Of a DNA stretch of 64,000 bases, positions 34,587 to 42,640 are shown in pieces (the stretch's first letter is position 1; every line of letters begins with the position of its first letter). Below the pieces are notes generated by a model. That model searched no databases. It worked only from the letters and a program-made list of their open reading frames with translations, and had not been told where the DNA came from. Source of the DNA: Aliiglaciecola sp041538045. GTDB taxonomy: Bacteria; Pseudomonadota; Gammaproteobacteria; Enterobacterales; Alteromonadaceae. The stretch is taken from assembly GCF_041538045.1 (NCBI RefSeq), contig NZ_JBGOSE010000006.1:186001-250000 (forward strand), given 5' to 3'. The position numbers were made by a program, and so were the translations under genes.

Positions 34587-36822
34587 TACTAAATCCGATA
34601 TTCATCTCATTATTGAAGGAGCTGGGTGTGCTAGCTGTGTAGGCAAAATTGAAGGGGCGTTAAAGGCAACTCTTGGTGTAGTCAGTGCGGAAATGAATTT
34701 TGCTGATAGGACTGTAATAGTATCAGGGACAGCTAAAACCGAAGAATTGATCAAAGCTGTTGAGTCTGTGGGTTATAACGCGAAACCAATTGATGATAGC
34801 TCGGAAACTGATGTACTAGATGAAAAAGAAGCGGCTGATTGGGCTTATTACAAAAAGCTGATGAGAGATACGTTTATTGCACTTTCACTAGGCATACCCC
34901 TTATGATCTACAGTATTGTTATTGGCGAAATGACAGTAGAAACAAACGCTGAACGAATGTCGTGGTTCATGGTTGGTGTTTTAACTTTTGGCGTTATGTA
35001 CTTTTCAGGTAAGCATTTTTATGTTGGTGCTTGGAAGAGCTTTAAAAACCATTCTGCCAATATGGACACTCTGATTGCATTAGGAACTGGTACAGCGTGG
35101 ATTTACTCAATGGTTGTTGTCTTTGTGCCTGATGCTATCCCGATGATGGCTAGGCATGTGTATTTTGAAGCAACCGCTATGATCATTGGTTTGATTAATT
35201 TGGGTTTAGCACTTGAACTGAAAGCCAGAGGAAAAACATCGGAAGCGATAAAGCGTCTCATTGGGCTGCAAGCTAAAACAGCAACGGTGATTCGCGATAA
35301 AAAAGAAGTTCAAATTGGTATTGAGCAAGTCCTTTTGAAAGATGTGGTTAAAGTAAAGCCCGGTGAAAAAATGCCTGTTGATGGTGTTGTCATTGAAGGT
35401 CACACATCTATTGATGAATCAATGCTTACTGGTGAGCCAATGCCTGTAGAGAAAACTGAAGGAGATGAAGTTGTTGCGGGCACTTTAAACAAGTCAGGTG
35501 TGATTTTCTTTAAGGCAACACGAGTAGGGAAAGATACTGCGCTAGCACAGATCATCAATATGGTGAAAAGAGCACAAAACTCTAAACCACCAATAGGTCG
35601 TCTTGCTGACGTGATTTCAGGCTACTTTGTTCCTGTGGTGATGATTATTTCGGTTTTAAGCGCATTAGCATGGCTTAACTTTGGGCCAGCTCCTGCGATA
35701 GCATTTGCAATCGTTTCTGCAACTACGGTGTTAATTATCGCTTGCCCTTGTGCATTAGGTTTGGCAACGCCTATGTCGGTTATGGTTGGGGTGGGCAAGG
35801 CAGCCGAAGCAGGTGTACTTATTCGAAATGGAGAAGCATTACAAACAGCCTCCAAAATCACAGCAATGATATTAGATAAAACAGGCACAATTACCGAAGG
35901 GGCACCTAAGGTAACAGATATCGTTTTGGCACATTCAAAGGACGATAAAAAAGTATTACAGCTTGCCGCTAGTCTAGAGAGTGGTTCAGAGCACCCCTTA
36001 GCACAAGCCATTGTAGAGAGTGCTTTGGAAAGAGACATTGAACTTTTAAAAATCGATTCTTTTAAAGCCATCACAGGATTTGGTGTAGAGGCAAACTGTG
36101 AAAATCGCGTTTTACTTTTCGGCAACGAAAAGCTGATGAAAATAAAAGGTGTCGATGTAACTGGTCATATTGAGCAAGCTCAAACCTTAGCTAAAGAAGC
36201 AAAAACACCAATGTACTTTGCTATTGATGGACACCTTGCAGCTCTTATTGCAGTGGCTGACCCAATAAAACCTGATTCCATTTCAGCTATCAAGCGACTT
36301 CAAGCGAATAACATACGCGTAATTATGCTAACTGGCGATAATAAGGAAACTGCCACCGCAGTTGCTACGAAAGTAGGAATTACTGAATTTCTAGCTGAAG
36401 TTTTGCCAGAAGATAAAGCCAATAAAGTTGAAGAATTACAACGCAGTGGTGAAATTGTTGGCATGACAGGAGATGGAATAAATGACGCGCCAGCGCTTGC
36501 ATTAGCTGATGTTGGATTTGCTATAGGTACAGGTACAGATGTAGCTATTGAAAGTGCAGATATTACCTTGATGAGAGGCTCTCTGCATGGTTTGGTAGAT
36601 GCTATCGCAGTAAGTAAGGCAACCCTTCGCAATATTAAGCAAAATCTATTTGGAGCGTTTATTTACAACGTAGCTGGTGTCCCATTAGCAGCAGGCGTGA
36701 TGTATCCATTCTTCGGTATCTTGCTAAGCCCTGTAATAGCAGGCGCTGCGATGGCACTTTCATCGTTGACAGTAGTGTCTAACGCTAATCGACTCCGTTT
36801 GTTTAAAGCTCAAGAGCACTAA
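34579..36822 (+). CDS. copA: Cu(I)-exporting P-type ATPase
   Basis: 747 residues from the ATG at 34579. One N-terminal HMA domain (GAGCASCVGKIE). The P1B-1 membrane signatures are all visible: CPC in IIACPCALGLATP, YN in FIYNVAGVPLAAG, and M-x-x-S-S in AAMALSSLTVVSNA. The ATPase core shows TGEPMPVEK, DKTGT (phosphorylated Asp), SEHPLA and GDGINDAPALALADVG. It pumps Cu(I) from cytoplasm to periplasm. It is co-transcribed with the CueR-like gene and followed 11 bases later by a cupredoxin gene. Confidence 0.94.
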   Translation: MTNTKSDIHLIIEGAGCASCVGKIEGALKATLGVVSAEMNFADRTVIVSGTAKTEELIKAVESVGYNAKPIDDSSETDVLDEKEAADWAYYKKLMRDTFIALSLGIPLMIYSIVIGEMTVETNAERMSWFMVGVLTFGVMYFSGKHFYVGAWKSFKNHSANMDTLIALGTGTAWIYSMVVVFVPDAIPMMARHVYFEATAMIIGLINLGLALELKARGKTSEAIKRLIGLQAKTATVIRDKKEVQIGIEQVLLKDVVKVKPGEKMPVDGVVIEGHTSIDESMLTGEPMPVEKTEGDEVVAGTLNKSGVIFFKATRVGKDTALAQIINMVKRAQNSKPPIGRLADVISGYFVPVVMIISVLSALAWLNFGPAPAIAFAIVSATTVLIIACPCALGLATPMSVMVGVGKAAEAGVLIRNGEALQTASKITAMILDKTGTITEGAPKVTDIVLAHSKDDKKVLQLAASLESGSEHPLAQAIVESALERDIELLKIDSFKAITGFGVEANCENRVLLFGNEKLMKIKGVDVTGHIEQAQTLAKEAKTPMYFAIDGHLAALIAVADPIKPDSISAIKRLQANNIRVIMLTGDNKETATAVATKVGITEFLAEVLPEDKANKVEELQRSGEIVGMTGDGINDAPALALADVGFAIGTGTDVAIESADITLMRGSLHGLVDAIAVSKATLRNIKQNLFGAFIYNVAGVPLAAGVMYPFFGILLSPVIAGAAMALSSLTVVSNANRLRLFKAQEH

Positions 36823-36833
36823 GGATAATACAC

Positions 36834-37187
36834 ATGATTGTAATCAATATAATTGGACTAGTTTTGATCGCAATAATAGTTTGGTGGTTTTGGCTATATA
36901 AGCCACAAGAAACTGTTGTCGAAAATAATGAAATTATGATTGAAGTAAAAGATGGAATTTATTCGCCAGCCTTAATTCAAGTGGCAGCAGACAGACCTAT
37001 TTTATTGACGTTTTTTCGTAATGATCAGAATCCTTGCTCTGAAACATTATTATTTCCGTCCTTGGAAATAAGTGAACAGCTCAAATTAAATGAAATAACT
37101 CAAGTGAATATTAAAGCACTAATACCCGGTGAGTATGAGTTTCATTGCCAGATGAAAATGTATCACGGGGTTTTAAAGGTAATTTAA
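36834..37187 (+). CDS. Membrane-anchored cupredoxin-domain protein
   Basis: 117 residues. One N-terminal membrane helix (IIGLVLIAIIVWWFWLY) anchors a small periplasmic cupredoxin domain (about 35-117). Likely copper ligands are the Cys in QNPCSETLLFP and the cluster YEFHCQMKMYHG (His, Cys, Met). Such proteins commonly follow copA and may receive copper in the periplasm; that is inferred. It starts 11 bases after copA. A diverged copy of its last 115 bases or so lies at 38575-38690. Confidence 0.83.
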   Translation: MIVINIIGLVLIAIIVWWFWLYKPQETVVENNEIMIEVKDGIYSPALIQVAADRPILLTFFRNDQNPCSETLLFPSLEISEQLKLNEITQVNIKALIPGEYEFHCQMKMYHGVLKVI

Positions 37188-37320
37188 AATGTGCAGTGTG
37201 ATTACTAAGAAATATTGGCGGCATAATCATTGCGCGATTTTGTCACAGTTAATTTGGTGATATCTTGTCAGTTATATAAACTATATTGACGTTTTTAGTA
37301 TTAGGCGATATCTGATGCTT

Positions 37321-37358
37321 ATCAAGCCTTCGACTCATCCGTGAATCGAAGGCTTGAT
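37321..37358. terminator. Long inverted repeat, probable terminator between convergent genes
   Basis: ATCAAGCCTTCGA (37321-37333) pairs perfectly with TCGAAGGCTTGAT (37346-37358), a 13-bp stem with a 12-base loop. T tracts on either side are weak. It sits between the cupredoxin gene (+) and the glutaredoxin-MauE gene (-), whose stop is 11 bases away, so a terminator role is likely. Confidence 0.65.
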
Positions 37359-37368
37359 ATACGTTTAA

Positions 37369-38100
37369 CTATTTCAAAAGCATAATTAAACTTCCAGCGA
37401 TCATGAATAAATTTTCAGACAGTGATATAAATCCGAGAGGGACATTACTATCACCACCAACGCAGGCGCATTTTAGCTCTCGCTTATCTATATAGACAGC
37501 TTTAAATACTGAGATAGCGCCTACTGTTCCAATAAATAGAGAAAAGGGCGCTACCGCCAAGGCTGGTAATTGTGCAACCATTCCAATACCCGCATATGCC
37601 TCAACAAATGGATAAATATATCCGTACCGAATCCATTTCATCGCTAGTAAATCATATGTGATAAATGAATTGGTAAAGCTATACAAATCTTTGAGTTTTT
37701 GTACTGCGAGCATCGTCATAGAGAACGCGATAAAAAGCATCAGGGTTCGAGTGGATAAATATTCACCTGTAGCAAAATGCTGAAAAGCCCAAGTCAATAA
37801 CGCTGCTATGGAAAAGATTACAATTACGGGGGTGTAAGTGGTGCCCGTTTGACCTGCTTCTGCTTTACCGAAATATTTGCGCAAGTCGTCATATCCGCCT
37901 ATTCGTTCATCATCAATAAAAGTTTGTGGTGTAGTTTTAACTCCGTACTTATCTTTAAACTTATCGGTATCTTCACGCGAAGTTAAATGGTTGTCTTCGA
38001 CTTTATAACCTTCTCTTTTTAATAAGTCTTTTGAGCGCAACCCATAAGGACAGATATGATCGTTAGATACCATCCTGTAAACTATTGCGGTCTTACTCAT
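37369..38100 (-). CDS. Glutaredoxin fused to a MauE/DoxX-type membrane domain
   Basis: 243 residues. Residues 1-80 are a glutaredoxin (IVYRMVSNDHICPYGLRSKDLL, with TTPQTFIDDERIGGYDDL), but the active site reads C-P-Y-G instead of C-P-Y-C, leaving a single Cys. Residues about 90-243 have four membrane helices of the MauE family. They end with CACVGGDSNVPLGFISLSEN, where the paired Cys and the S-x-x-E-N are typical. MauE-like proteins exchange electrons or disulphides across the membrane. Location beside copper genes suggests thiol protection or metallation under copper stress, which is inferred. AAGGAG precedes the ATG. Confidence 0.85.
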   Translation of the reverse strand: MSKTAIVYRMVSNDHICPYGLRSKDLLKREGYKVEDNHLTSREDTDKFKDKYGVKTTPQTFIDDERIGGYDDLRKYFGKAEAGQTGTTYTPVIVIFSIAALLTWAFQHFATGEYLSTRTLMLFIAFSMTMLAVQKLKDLYSFTNSFITYDLLAMKWIRYGYIYPFVEAYAGIGMVAQLPALAVAPFSLFIGTVGAISVFKAVYIDKRELKCACVGGDSNVPLGFISLSENLFMIAGSLIMLLK

Positions 38101-38139
38101 CGTTATCTCCTTAATTTTCTTGACCTTTATTATTGGTAG

Positions 38140-38214
38140 TTACTTTAACGTTATCTTCATCAGAATAAACATTACAATTATCGAGGTTAGTATCATCGCT
38201 ACAAATTTATGCAT
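38140..38214 (-). pseudogene. 24-codon membrane-peptide remnant
   Basis: The minus-strand frame from an ATG at 38214 encodes a short basic start, one hydrophobic helix (FVAMILTSIIVMFILM) and a stop. The phrase F-x-A-M-I-L-T-S-x-x-V-M-x-x-L-M is the first helix of a membrane protein often found in copper and silver clusters. That protein would continue well beyond this point, so this looks truncated or frameshifted. A second frame stays open to 38124, which fits decay. Confidence is low because the piece is so short. Confidence 0.3.
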
Positions 38215-38574
38215 TTCATATGTAATATTTACTCGGTAATACGTATGTTTTGAAATATTTTCTTAAATAACTTCTATATTTCGAGATTATTAAAATACTT
38301 TCAATATTCGTACCAACGCGCAGGTGAGAAATTATTGGGTACTTCGTATCGATTTTTCCTTTATTAGTTTCAAAAAGTGCTCTCATTTAATTCTAATTAT
38401 CTTTATTTAAAACCCAATAAACAGAAAACAATGCAAGCTCAATATGCATAAAAAAATCGAAATCATGTTTATTTATAAATAAATCATATGGTCAGTTAAC
38501 ATCAGTTAGATTTAAGTGCTATTTCTTCTTCCGACTATCAAAGCTGTCTTCGAAATATTCCACGAAATATAAAC

Positions 38575-38690
38575 GAACAGCTCAAATTAAATGAAGTAAA
38601 TCAAGTGAATATTAAAGAACTAATACCCGGTGAGTGTGAGTTTCATTACCAGATGAAAATGTACCACGGAGTTTTAAAGGTAATTTAAAA
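38575..38690 (+). pseudogene. Duplicated 3' end of the cupredoxin gene
   Basis: The segment repeats 37073-37190 with few changes. Examples are GAACAGCTCAAATTAAATGAA, split here by its first ten and last eleven bases, then CAAGTGAATATTAAAG and ACTAATACCCGGTGAG, through to the same TTTTAAAGGTAATTTAAAAT end. Upstream of about 38560 the likeness fades. There is no start codon or first half, so it is a remnant. It brackets the glutaredoxin-MauE gene with the intact copy, as a direct repeat about 1.5 kb apart. Confidence 0.85.
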
Positions 38691-38702
38691 TCAATTAATG
38701 GG

Positions 38703-39308
38703 TTATTTGCTTAATAACTCAAATCTCCCTTCTAGCTTGCCGTAAGCTCGTTGGAGCTTATCAAACTCTACTTCTTTAATTTCAAGTTGTTTGATACGAC
38801 TCTCATTTGCTTCTAGTAACCCAAGTAGTCTTGAGTTTTCTGCCACTAGCTCTTCGTTTCTAGATTGCAAAACATCTATTTCAGCTTCTAGTTCGTCAAT
38901 TTTATTGTCGCTTGATTCAATAGCGAGGCTTGCTTGATTTTCAGATTCCTCATATTCAAGGATTTTTGATTGGTAATCATCAATAGTTGATTTAACTCTT
39001 TTTTCTGCAACTTGTTGTGCGACTTTGTAGCTTTCCATTGCTAGCTTCTCAAGTTGATTTATAGCTGTTTGTTGGTTCTTCTCCAACTTTTCAGCTATTT
39101 CCGTTGGTAGTTCAATTTCTTCTACTTTTTCCTCAACTATTGATTCTTGTTGGGATAAATATTCAGACCAAACGATCTTAATACGCTCAGAACTTCCACC
39201 TTGCAACCTGTTTCGTATTGCAAATGGACTAACTAATTTACCTTCAGCGGTAATCGCTTTTCCAGCTTCAATTATCTGTTGATCTGAAAATTCAGCTCTT
39301 CTACCCAT
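38703..39308 (-). CDS. KfrA-like DNA-binding coiled-coil protein
   Basis: 201 residues. Residues 1-50 match the KfrA N-terminal DNA-binding domain (MGRRAEFSDQQIIEAGKAI, then SPFAIRNRLQGGSSERIKIVW, shown in pieces). The rest, from about 60 to 198, is one long coiled coil rich in Glu, Lys, Leu and Gln. KfrA proteins come from plasmids, repress their own gene and help plasmid maintenance. A perfect palindrome lies 15 bases upstream of the ATG and is the likely operator. Being divergent from the serine recombinase gene, it may control that promoter too. Its presence points to plasmid ancestry for the defence module. Confidence 0.8.
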   Translation of the reverse strand: MGRRAEFSDQQIIEAGKAITAEGKLVSPFAIRNRLQGGSSERIKIVWSEYLSQQESIVEEKVEEIELPTEIAEKLEKNQQTAINQLEKLAMESYKVAQQVAEKRVKSTIDDYQSKILEYEESENQASLAIESSDNKIDELEAEIDVLQSRNEELVAENSRLLGLLEANESRIKQLEIKEVEFDKLQRAYGKLEGRFELLSK

Positions 39309-39322
39309 ATCACCCTCAAAAT

Positions 39323-39354
39323 AAGTTAATTAAGTTATTTAACTTAATTAACTT
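39323..39354. promoter_or_regulatory. Perfect 15-bp palindrome, probable KfrA-type operator
   Basis: The arms 39323-39337 (AAGTTAATTAAGTTA) and 39340-39354 (TAACTTAATTAACTT) are exact inverted repeats around TT. It lies directly upstream of the KfrA-like start codon, where KfrA proteins bind to repress themselves. Autoregulation is inferred from that family habit. Confidence 0.75.
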
Positions 39355-39475
39355 TAGTATGTTTTTTGATTTTTTCAATTAAATGTGCAAATAAAGTCAC
39401 TTTTAGGCTGTTCGATAAAATATTGGATTATTTTGAACGTTTTATCTCGAATGTGAACGTATGTATATTTTTTAA

Positions 39476-39555
39476 TTCGTTCATGTACGAAACTGTATTT
39501 GTTGACTTTCGTTCATCTGGTTGCTAGTGTGTACGAAAGTTATAGGTTTCGTACA
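39476..39555. repeat. Cluster of TGTACGAAA half-sites before the serine recombinase
   Basis: Half-sites: TGTACGAAA at 39484-39492 and 39530-39538, TTTCGTACA at 39547-39555, and TTTCGTTCA at 39507-39515, with a partial TTCGTTCA at 39476-39483. They form two inverted pairs, one with an 8-base and one with a 14-base centre; the inner one ends one base before the recombinase ATG. This resembles a resolvase res site or an autoregulatory operator. Which of these it is cannot be told from sequence. Confidence 0.7.
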
Positions 39556-39556
39556 T

Positions 39557-40144
39557 ATGAAAGTTGGTTTTGCACGAGTATCAACTCAAGAACAAGATTT
39601 AAATGTTCAATTATCTAAATTGAATGAATTCGGTTGTGAAAAAATTTTTCAAGGAAAGCAATCTGGTGCTTCTATCAAAAATGAAGAAAAGCTAAAGGAA
39701 CTGATCGATTTTATTCGTGAAGGTGACGAAGTTATTGTTACTCGCCTTGATCGCCTTGGGCGATCATTAAAGTCCATTCTTGATTCTATTGATAGTATCC
39801 ACAATAAGGGTGCTTGCTTAAATATCATTGACGGTTCACTTAATACTAGTAATGATAATCCTTTCTCAAACGCCATGATTAACTTGTGTGGAGTCTTCGC
39901 TCAACTTGAACGTGATTTAATAAAAGTGAGAACAGCAGAAGGGCGAGAAGAAGCAAAAGCTAAAGGAAAACATCTCGGTAGATCTCCTGCGTTATCAGAT
40001 GAGCAAGCTAAAGAATTATTAAAAGATAAATTAAATGGTGAGTCTATCGCTAGCCTTGCTAGAAAGTACGATGTAGGTAGACCTACAGTGCATCGGACAT
40101 TAGAGCGTGTGGCGAAGAATGCTACTAAAAGGGAGGGCCAATGA
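39557..40144 (+). CDS. Small serine recombinase (resolvase/invertase family)
   Basis: 195 residues from the ATG at 39557; the frame extends to 39521 but that part covers the half-sites. Catalytic Ser lies in GFARVSTQEQD (about residue 9), with the Arg pair in TRLDRLGRS (about 66-71) and the family box FAQLERDLIKVRTAEG. The C-terminal helix-turn-helix reads SIASLARKYDVGRPTVHRTL. It cuts and rejoins DNA through a phosphoserine. Its TGA overlaps the kwaA ATG (ATGA), so the recombinase and the Kiwa genes are translated together. Confidence 0.92.
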   Translation: MKVGFARVSTQEQDLNVQLSKLNEFGCEKIFQGKQSGASIKNEEKLKELIDFIREGDEVIVTRLDRLGRSLKSILDSIDSIHNKGACLNIIDGSLNTSNDNPFSNAMINLCGVFAQLERDLIKVRTAEGREEAKAKGKHLGRSPALSDEQAKELLKDKLNGESIASLARKYDVGRPTVHRTLERVAKNATKREGQ

Positions 40145-40719
40145 TCAGACGGAAATTTGGACTATACGTTATTTCTCTTTGGTTATTATTTTTATTAGTA
40201 ATAATCATTACAGTGAAAATTCCGATGTGTTGGGGTGATGATTGTCACTTTATCGGTTTTTCTAATTTGAATTCTTCCATTGTTGTCCCGGTTATATGTT
40301 TTGTATGTTTGCTCTGGGGCGTATATGAATTCAAAGTATTTGAATTTGCAATAAAAGGCTCAACCAATATTCCGTTTAAGTTGGTTAAAGTTGAAAGTAT
40401 TAATTACGAGCATTTAACATTTTTGGCGACTTACATAATCCCATTGGTTACCTTTGATTTTGAAAGCACTAGATATTTGATTGTGTTAGGTTTGTTATTA
40501 GTTTTTATGGGAGTGATCTACATAAAGACAGATTTATTTTATGCGAACCCTTCATTGGCCTTATTGGGGTTTCATATCTATAAGGCAGACGGTGACTTCA
40601 AAAACAATGAGTCTAGGCAAAATATAATAATCATTACTCGATGTAAGTTAAAAAGTTTAGACCGAGTATCATACATAAAATTAGATGAAAGAATTTACTA
40701 CGGAGCAATAGTTGAATAA
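40141..40719 (+). CDS. kwaA: Kiwa defence protein KwaA (membrane component)
   Basis: 192 residues with four membrane helices (about 8-25, 47-63, 92-106 and 110-127) and a soluble C-terminal part of about 65 residues. The size, topology and position directly before a DUF4868 gene identify KwaA of the two-gene Kiwa anti-phage system. KwaA is reported to form a membrane complex that senses phage attack at the envelope and recruits KwaB. The ATG overlaps the recombinase stop by four bases, with GGGAGG upstream, and its own TAA shares a base with the kwaB ATG. The call rests mainly on context, since KwaA sequences vary widely. Confidence 0.82.
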   Translation: MIRRKFGLYVISLWLLFLLVIIITVKIPMCWGDDCHFIGFSNLNSSIVVPVICFVCLLWGVYEFKVFEFAIKGSTNIPFKLVKVESINYEHLTFLATYIIPLVTFDFESTRYLIVLGLLLVFMGVIYIKTDLFYANPSLALLGFHIYKADGDFKNNESRQNIIIITRCKLKSLDRVSYIKLDERIYYGAIVE

Positions 40720-41681
40720 TGAACAAGGAAGAACTGAATAATAAGCTGCAATACTTCTCTGACAATATTGAGCAAATTGGCGCTACAGTATATGTATTTT
40801 TGAAAGGCGAAAATGTTCCCAAGAAACTAGATATAAGAGCGGATGATCTTCCTAGTATTAGATCAATGTTTGTTGGAAGCCTTGTCGATACAATAATTAG
40901 TGATGAAGAGCTAAGTGTTGTTCCCTTGTCTACTTCAGACGAAAGAAAAAATGTTCTTTATGAATATGACATTGATATACCTGAATCGTTGCAGGGTTTG
41001 CAGTCAGTACTGGAGTCAGACGAACAGGAAACTTTTGATCTTGAGCATGATGAAATTAATTCTGTAGCAGCTCTTATCATCGAAATAGGTGATGAGCAAA
41101 ATCAAGTTGTGTTATATAAAACGATGGCTCAGGTTAATATTTACGGGCGATCTAGTTTCTTTCTAAAAAAATCAGCTCATCGCTTTGAAGAGTTGAAAGA
41201 AGAGTTTTTCCGATTAAGCCCAAATTTTCAATTTTTTAGAATAGATGGTTCATTATTGGTAATTGATCTAAAAACTTTGGAAAAATCATTTGGCTTCCAC
41301 GAGGTAATACAAAAAGAGGCTATGCTAGGGGTCGAAGCAGTTGAAGCTATAGAATTGTTGGAAAATCCAGAAACTTTACATGAGTTAATTGACGATGTAA
41401 CAACCGCTAGAAAACTCACTAAGATAGCAAAGGATTCACCCGTATTAAAAGCAGGTATTGAAAATCAGCGTATTGTCGCTTTTTGTAGGGCATTCCCGTC
41501 ATTGAAAGGGAAAATTAGATTTAATGCAACCAATGATAAAATACAATTAGATACAAAAGTATCAAAGAATTTATTTATAAAACTATTAATGGATGATTTC
41601 TTAACTTCTGAATTAACCAGTTTCCACTATACAAGCCTCGCTAAAGATGAAGCAGATGAGCATGTTGGTGATAATACCTAA
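40719..41681 (+). CDS. kwaB: Kiwa defence protein KwaB (DUF4868)
   Basis: 320 residues, close to the family size of about 315. The DUF4868 layout is visible: an N-terminal beta-rich domain (ATVYVFLKGENVPKKLDI), the central VVLYKTMAQVNIYGRSSFFL, then FFRIDGSLLVIDLKTLEKSFGF. A helical C-terminal half follows, with AFCRAFPSLKGKIRF. KwaB is the DNA-binding effector of Kiwa, reported to hinder phage DNA replication or late expression. TAATG overlap with kwaA means coupled translation. Hachiman genes follow after 65 bases in the same direction. Confidence 0.88.
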   Translation: MNKEELNNKLQYFSDNIEQIGATVYVFLKGENVPKKLDIRADDLPSIRSMFVGSLVDTIISDEELSVVPLSTSDERKNVLYEYDIDIPESLQGLQSVLESDEQETFDLEHDEINSVAALIIEIGDEQNQVVLYKTMAQVNIYGRSSFFLKKSAHRFEELKEEFFRLSPNFQFFRIDGSLLVIDLKTLEKSFGFHEVIQKEAMLGVEAVEAIELLENPETLHELIDDVTTARKLTKIAKDSPVLKAGIENQRIVAFCRAFPSLKGKIRFNATNDKIQLDTKVSKNLFIKLLMDDFLTSELTSFHYTSLAKDEADEHVGDNT

Positions 41682-41746
41682 TTTATTAACTGACAAGTGG
41701 TTTTCATTAAAATATATCTAAATAAAAGGGAAATAATAAAAACGAT

Positions 41747-42640
41747 ATGGAAGCACGTTTAGAACCGCAAATACAAAATAATGAAGAAATAAAAACTGTT
41801 TTAAGAAAAGTTGATGTTACCTATCAATTATCTGATGAGAGAAGCGTCGAAACTTTGCTGGTATATTTGCCTCCTAACAGTACAAATAATTCACTCACCC
41901 ATTTTTTCTCAGCGATTAAAAACGGAATAATGGCTAATTTTGTTTTTAAGTGTTCAGAAATAGAAAAGAAACTTGGCATTAAGAAAGACGGGGCTGCCAA
42001 TAGACTCTTTGAAAAGGCAATTCGAAAATTAAGCCAACACACTGCTCAAGGGGAACTGGGAGAGTTAATATTATTTACGCTAATGGATGTTTATTTAGAA
42101 GCACCCAAGTTACTCAGTAAGATATCTACTAAGACCTCTCGAAGGGTTCCTGTTTTTGGTGCTGATGGCGTACATGGGCAATTTTATGATGGTAAATTTA
42201 AACTATTCTTAGGAGAATCTAAACTCTATAAGGATTTTAAATCTGCTGCAAGTGACGCTACTAAATCAATTAAATCAGCAAAAGACAAGTATCAAGATGA
42301 GTTTGATCTAATAGATAGCTTCATGGACTTTCCAAATTTGGACGTGGAATTGGAGGAGCACCTTTTAGAAATTTTAAACCCAGCGTCTAACTCTGACCTC
42401 GAAGACATTTTGCATAACTCCTGCTTCATTGGCTTTGCTAAACCGGAATTACATGAATGCACCTCAGATGAATTCCAGCAAAAGTATATTGATATTGCTG
42501 GTGAGTATATTGGTGATTTTTATAGGAAGCTTGAAAAGCAAGAGTTGTCTGTCAATAAAACGGTACTGATGATATTACCTTTCGAGTGTATAGATGATCT
42601 CGTTAAGCAGTTTATTAAATATATGGATATTAAAAAATGA
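41747..42640 (+). CDS. hamA: Hachiman nuclease HamA (DUF1837)
   Basis: 297 residues. The DUF1837 core lies at about 100-165: QGELGELILFTLMD (Glu103/Glu106), VPVFGADGVHG (Asp140) and LGESKLYKDF (Glu157-x-Lys159). Together they make the E...D...E-x-K set of PD-(D/E)xK nucleases that HamA uses to degrade DNA once released. All catalytic positions are present, so it should be active. HamA is held inactive by HamB until infection or DNA damage. The stop overlaps the hamB ATG (ATGA). The gene starts after a 65-base gap from kwaB, in which I see no terminator, so Kiwa and Hachiman may share a transcript. Confidence 0.9.
   Translation: MEARLEPQIQNNEEIKTVLRKVDVTYQLSDERSVETLLVYLPPNSTNNSLTHFFSAIKNGIMANFVFKCSEIEKKLGIKKDGAANRLFEKAIRKLSQHTAQGELGELILFTLMDVYLEAPKLLSKISTKTSRRVPVFGADGVHGQFYDGKFKLFLGESKLYKDFKSAASDATKSIKSAKDKYQDEFDLIDSFMDFPNLDVELEEHLLEILNPASNSDLEDILHNSCFIGFAKPELHECTSDEFQQKYIDIAGEYIGDFYRKLEKQELSVNKTVLMILPFECIDDLVKQFIKYMDIKK

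Larger units (their letters stand above)
38101..38702. other. Gene-poor stretch with remnants
   Basis: About 600 bases between the glutaredoxin-MauE gene and the KfrA-like gene. It holds a possible 24-codon membrane peptide (38140-38214) and the decayed cupredoxin copy (38575-38690), both listed separately. The centre (about 38230-38560) is AT-rich with stops in all frames and no further structure that I can see. Confidence 0.6.
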
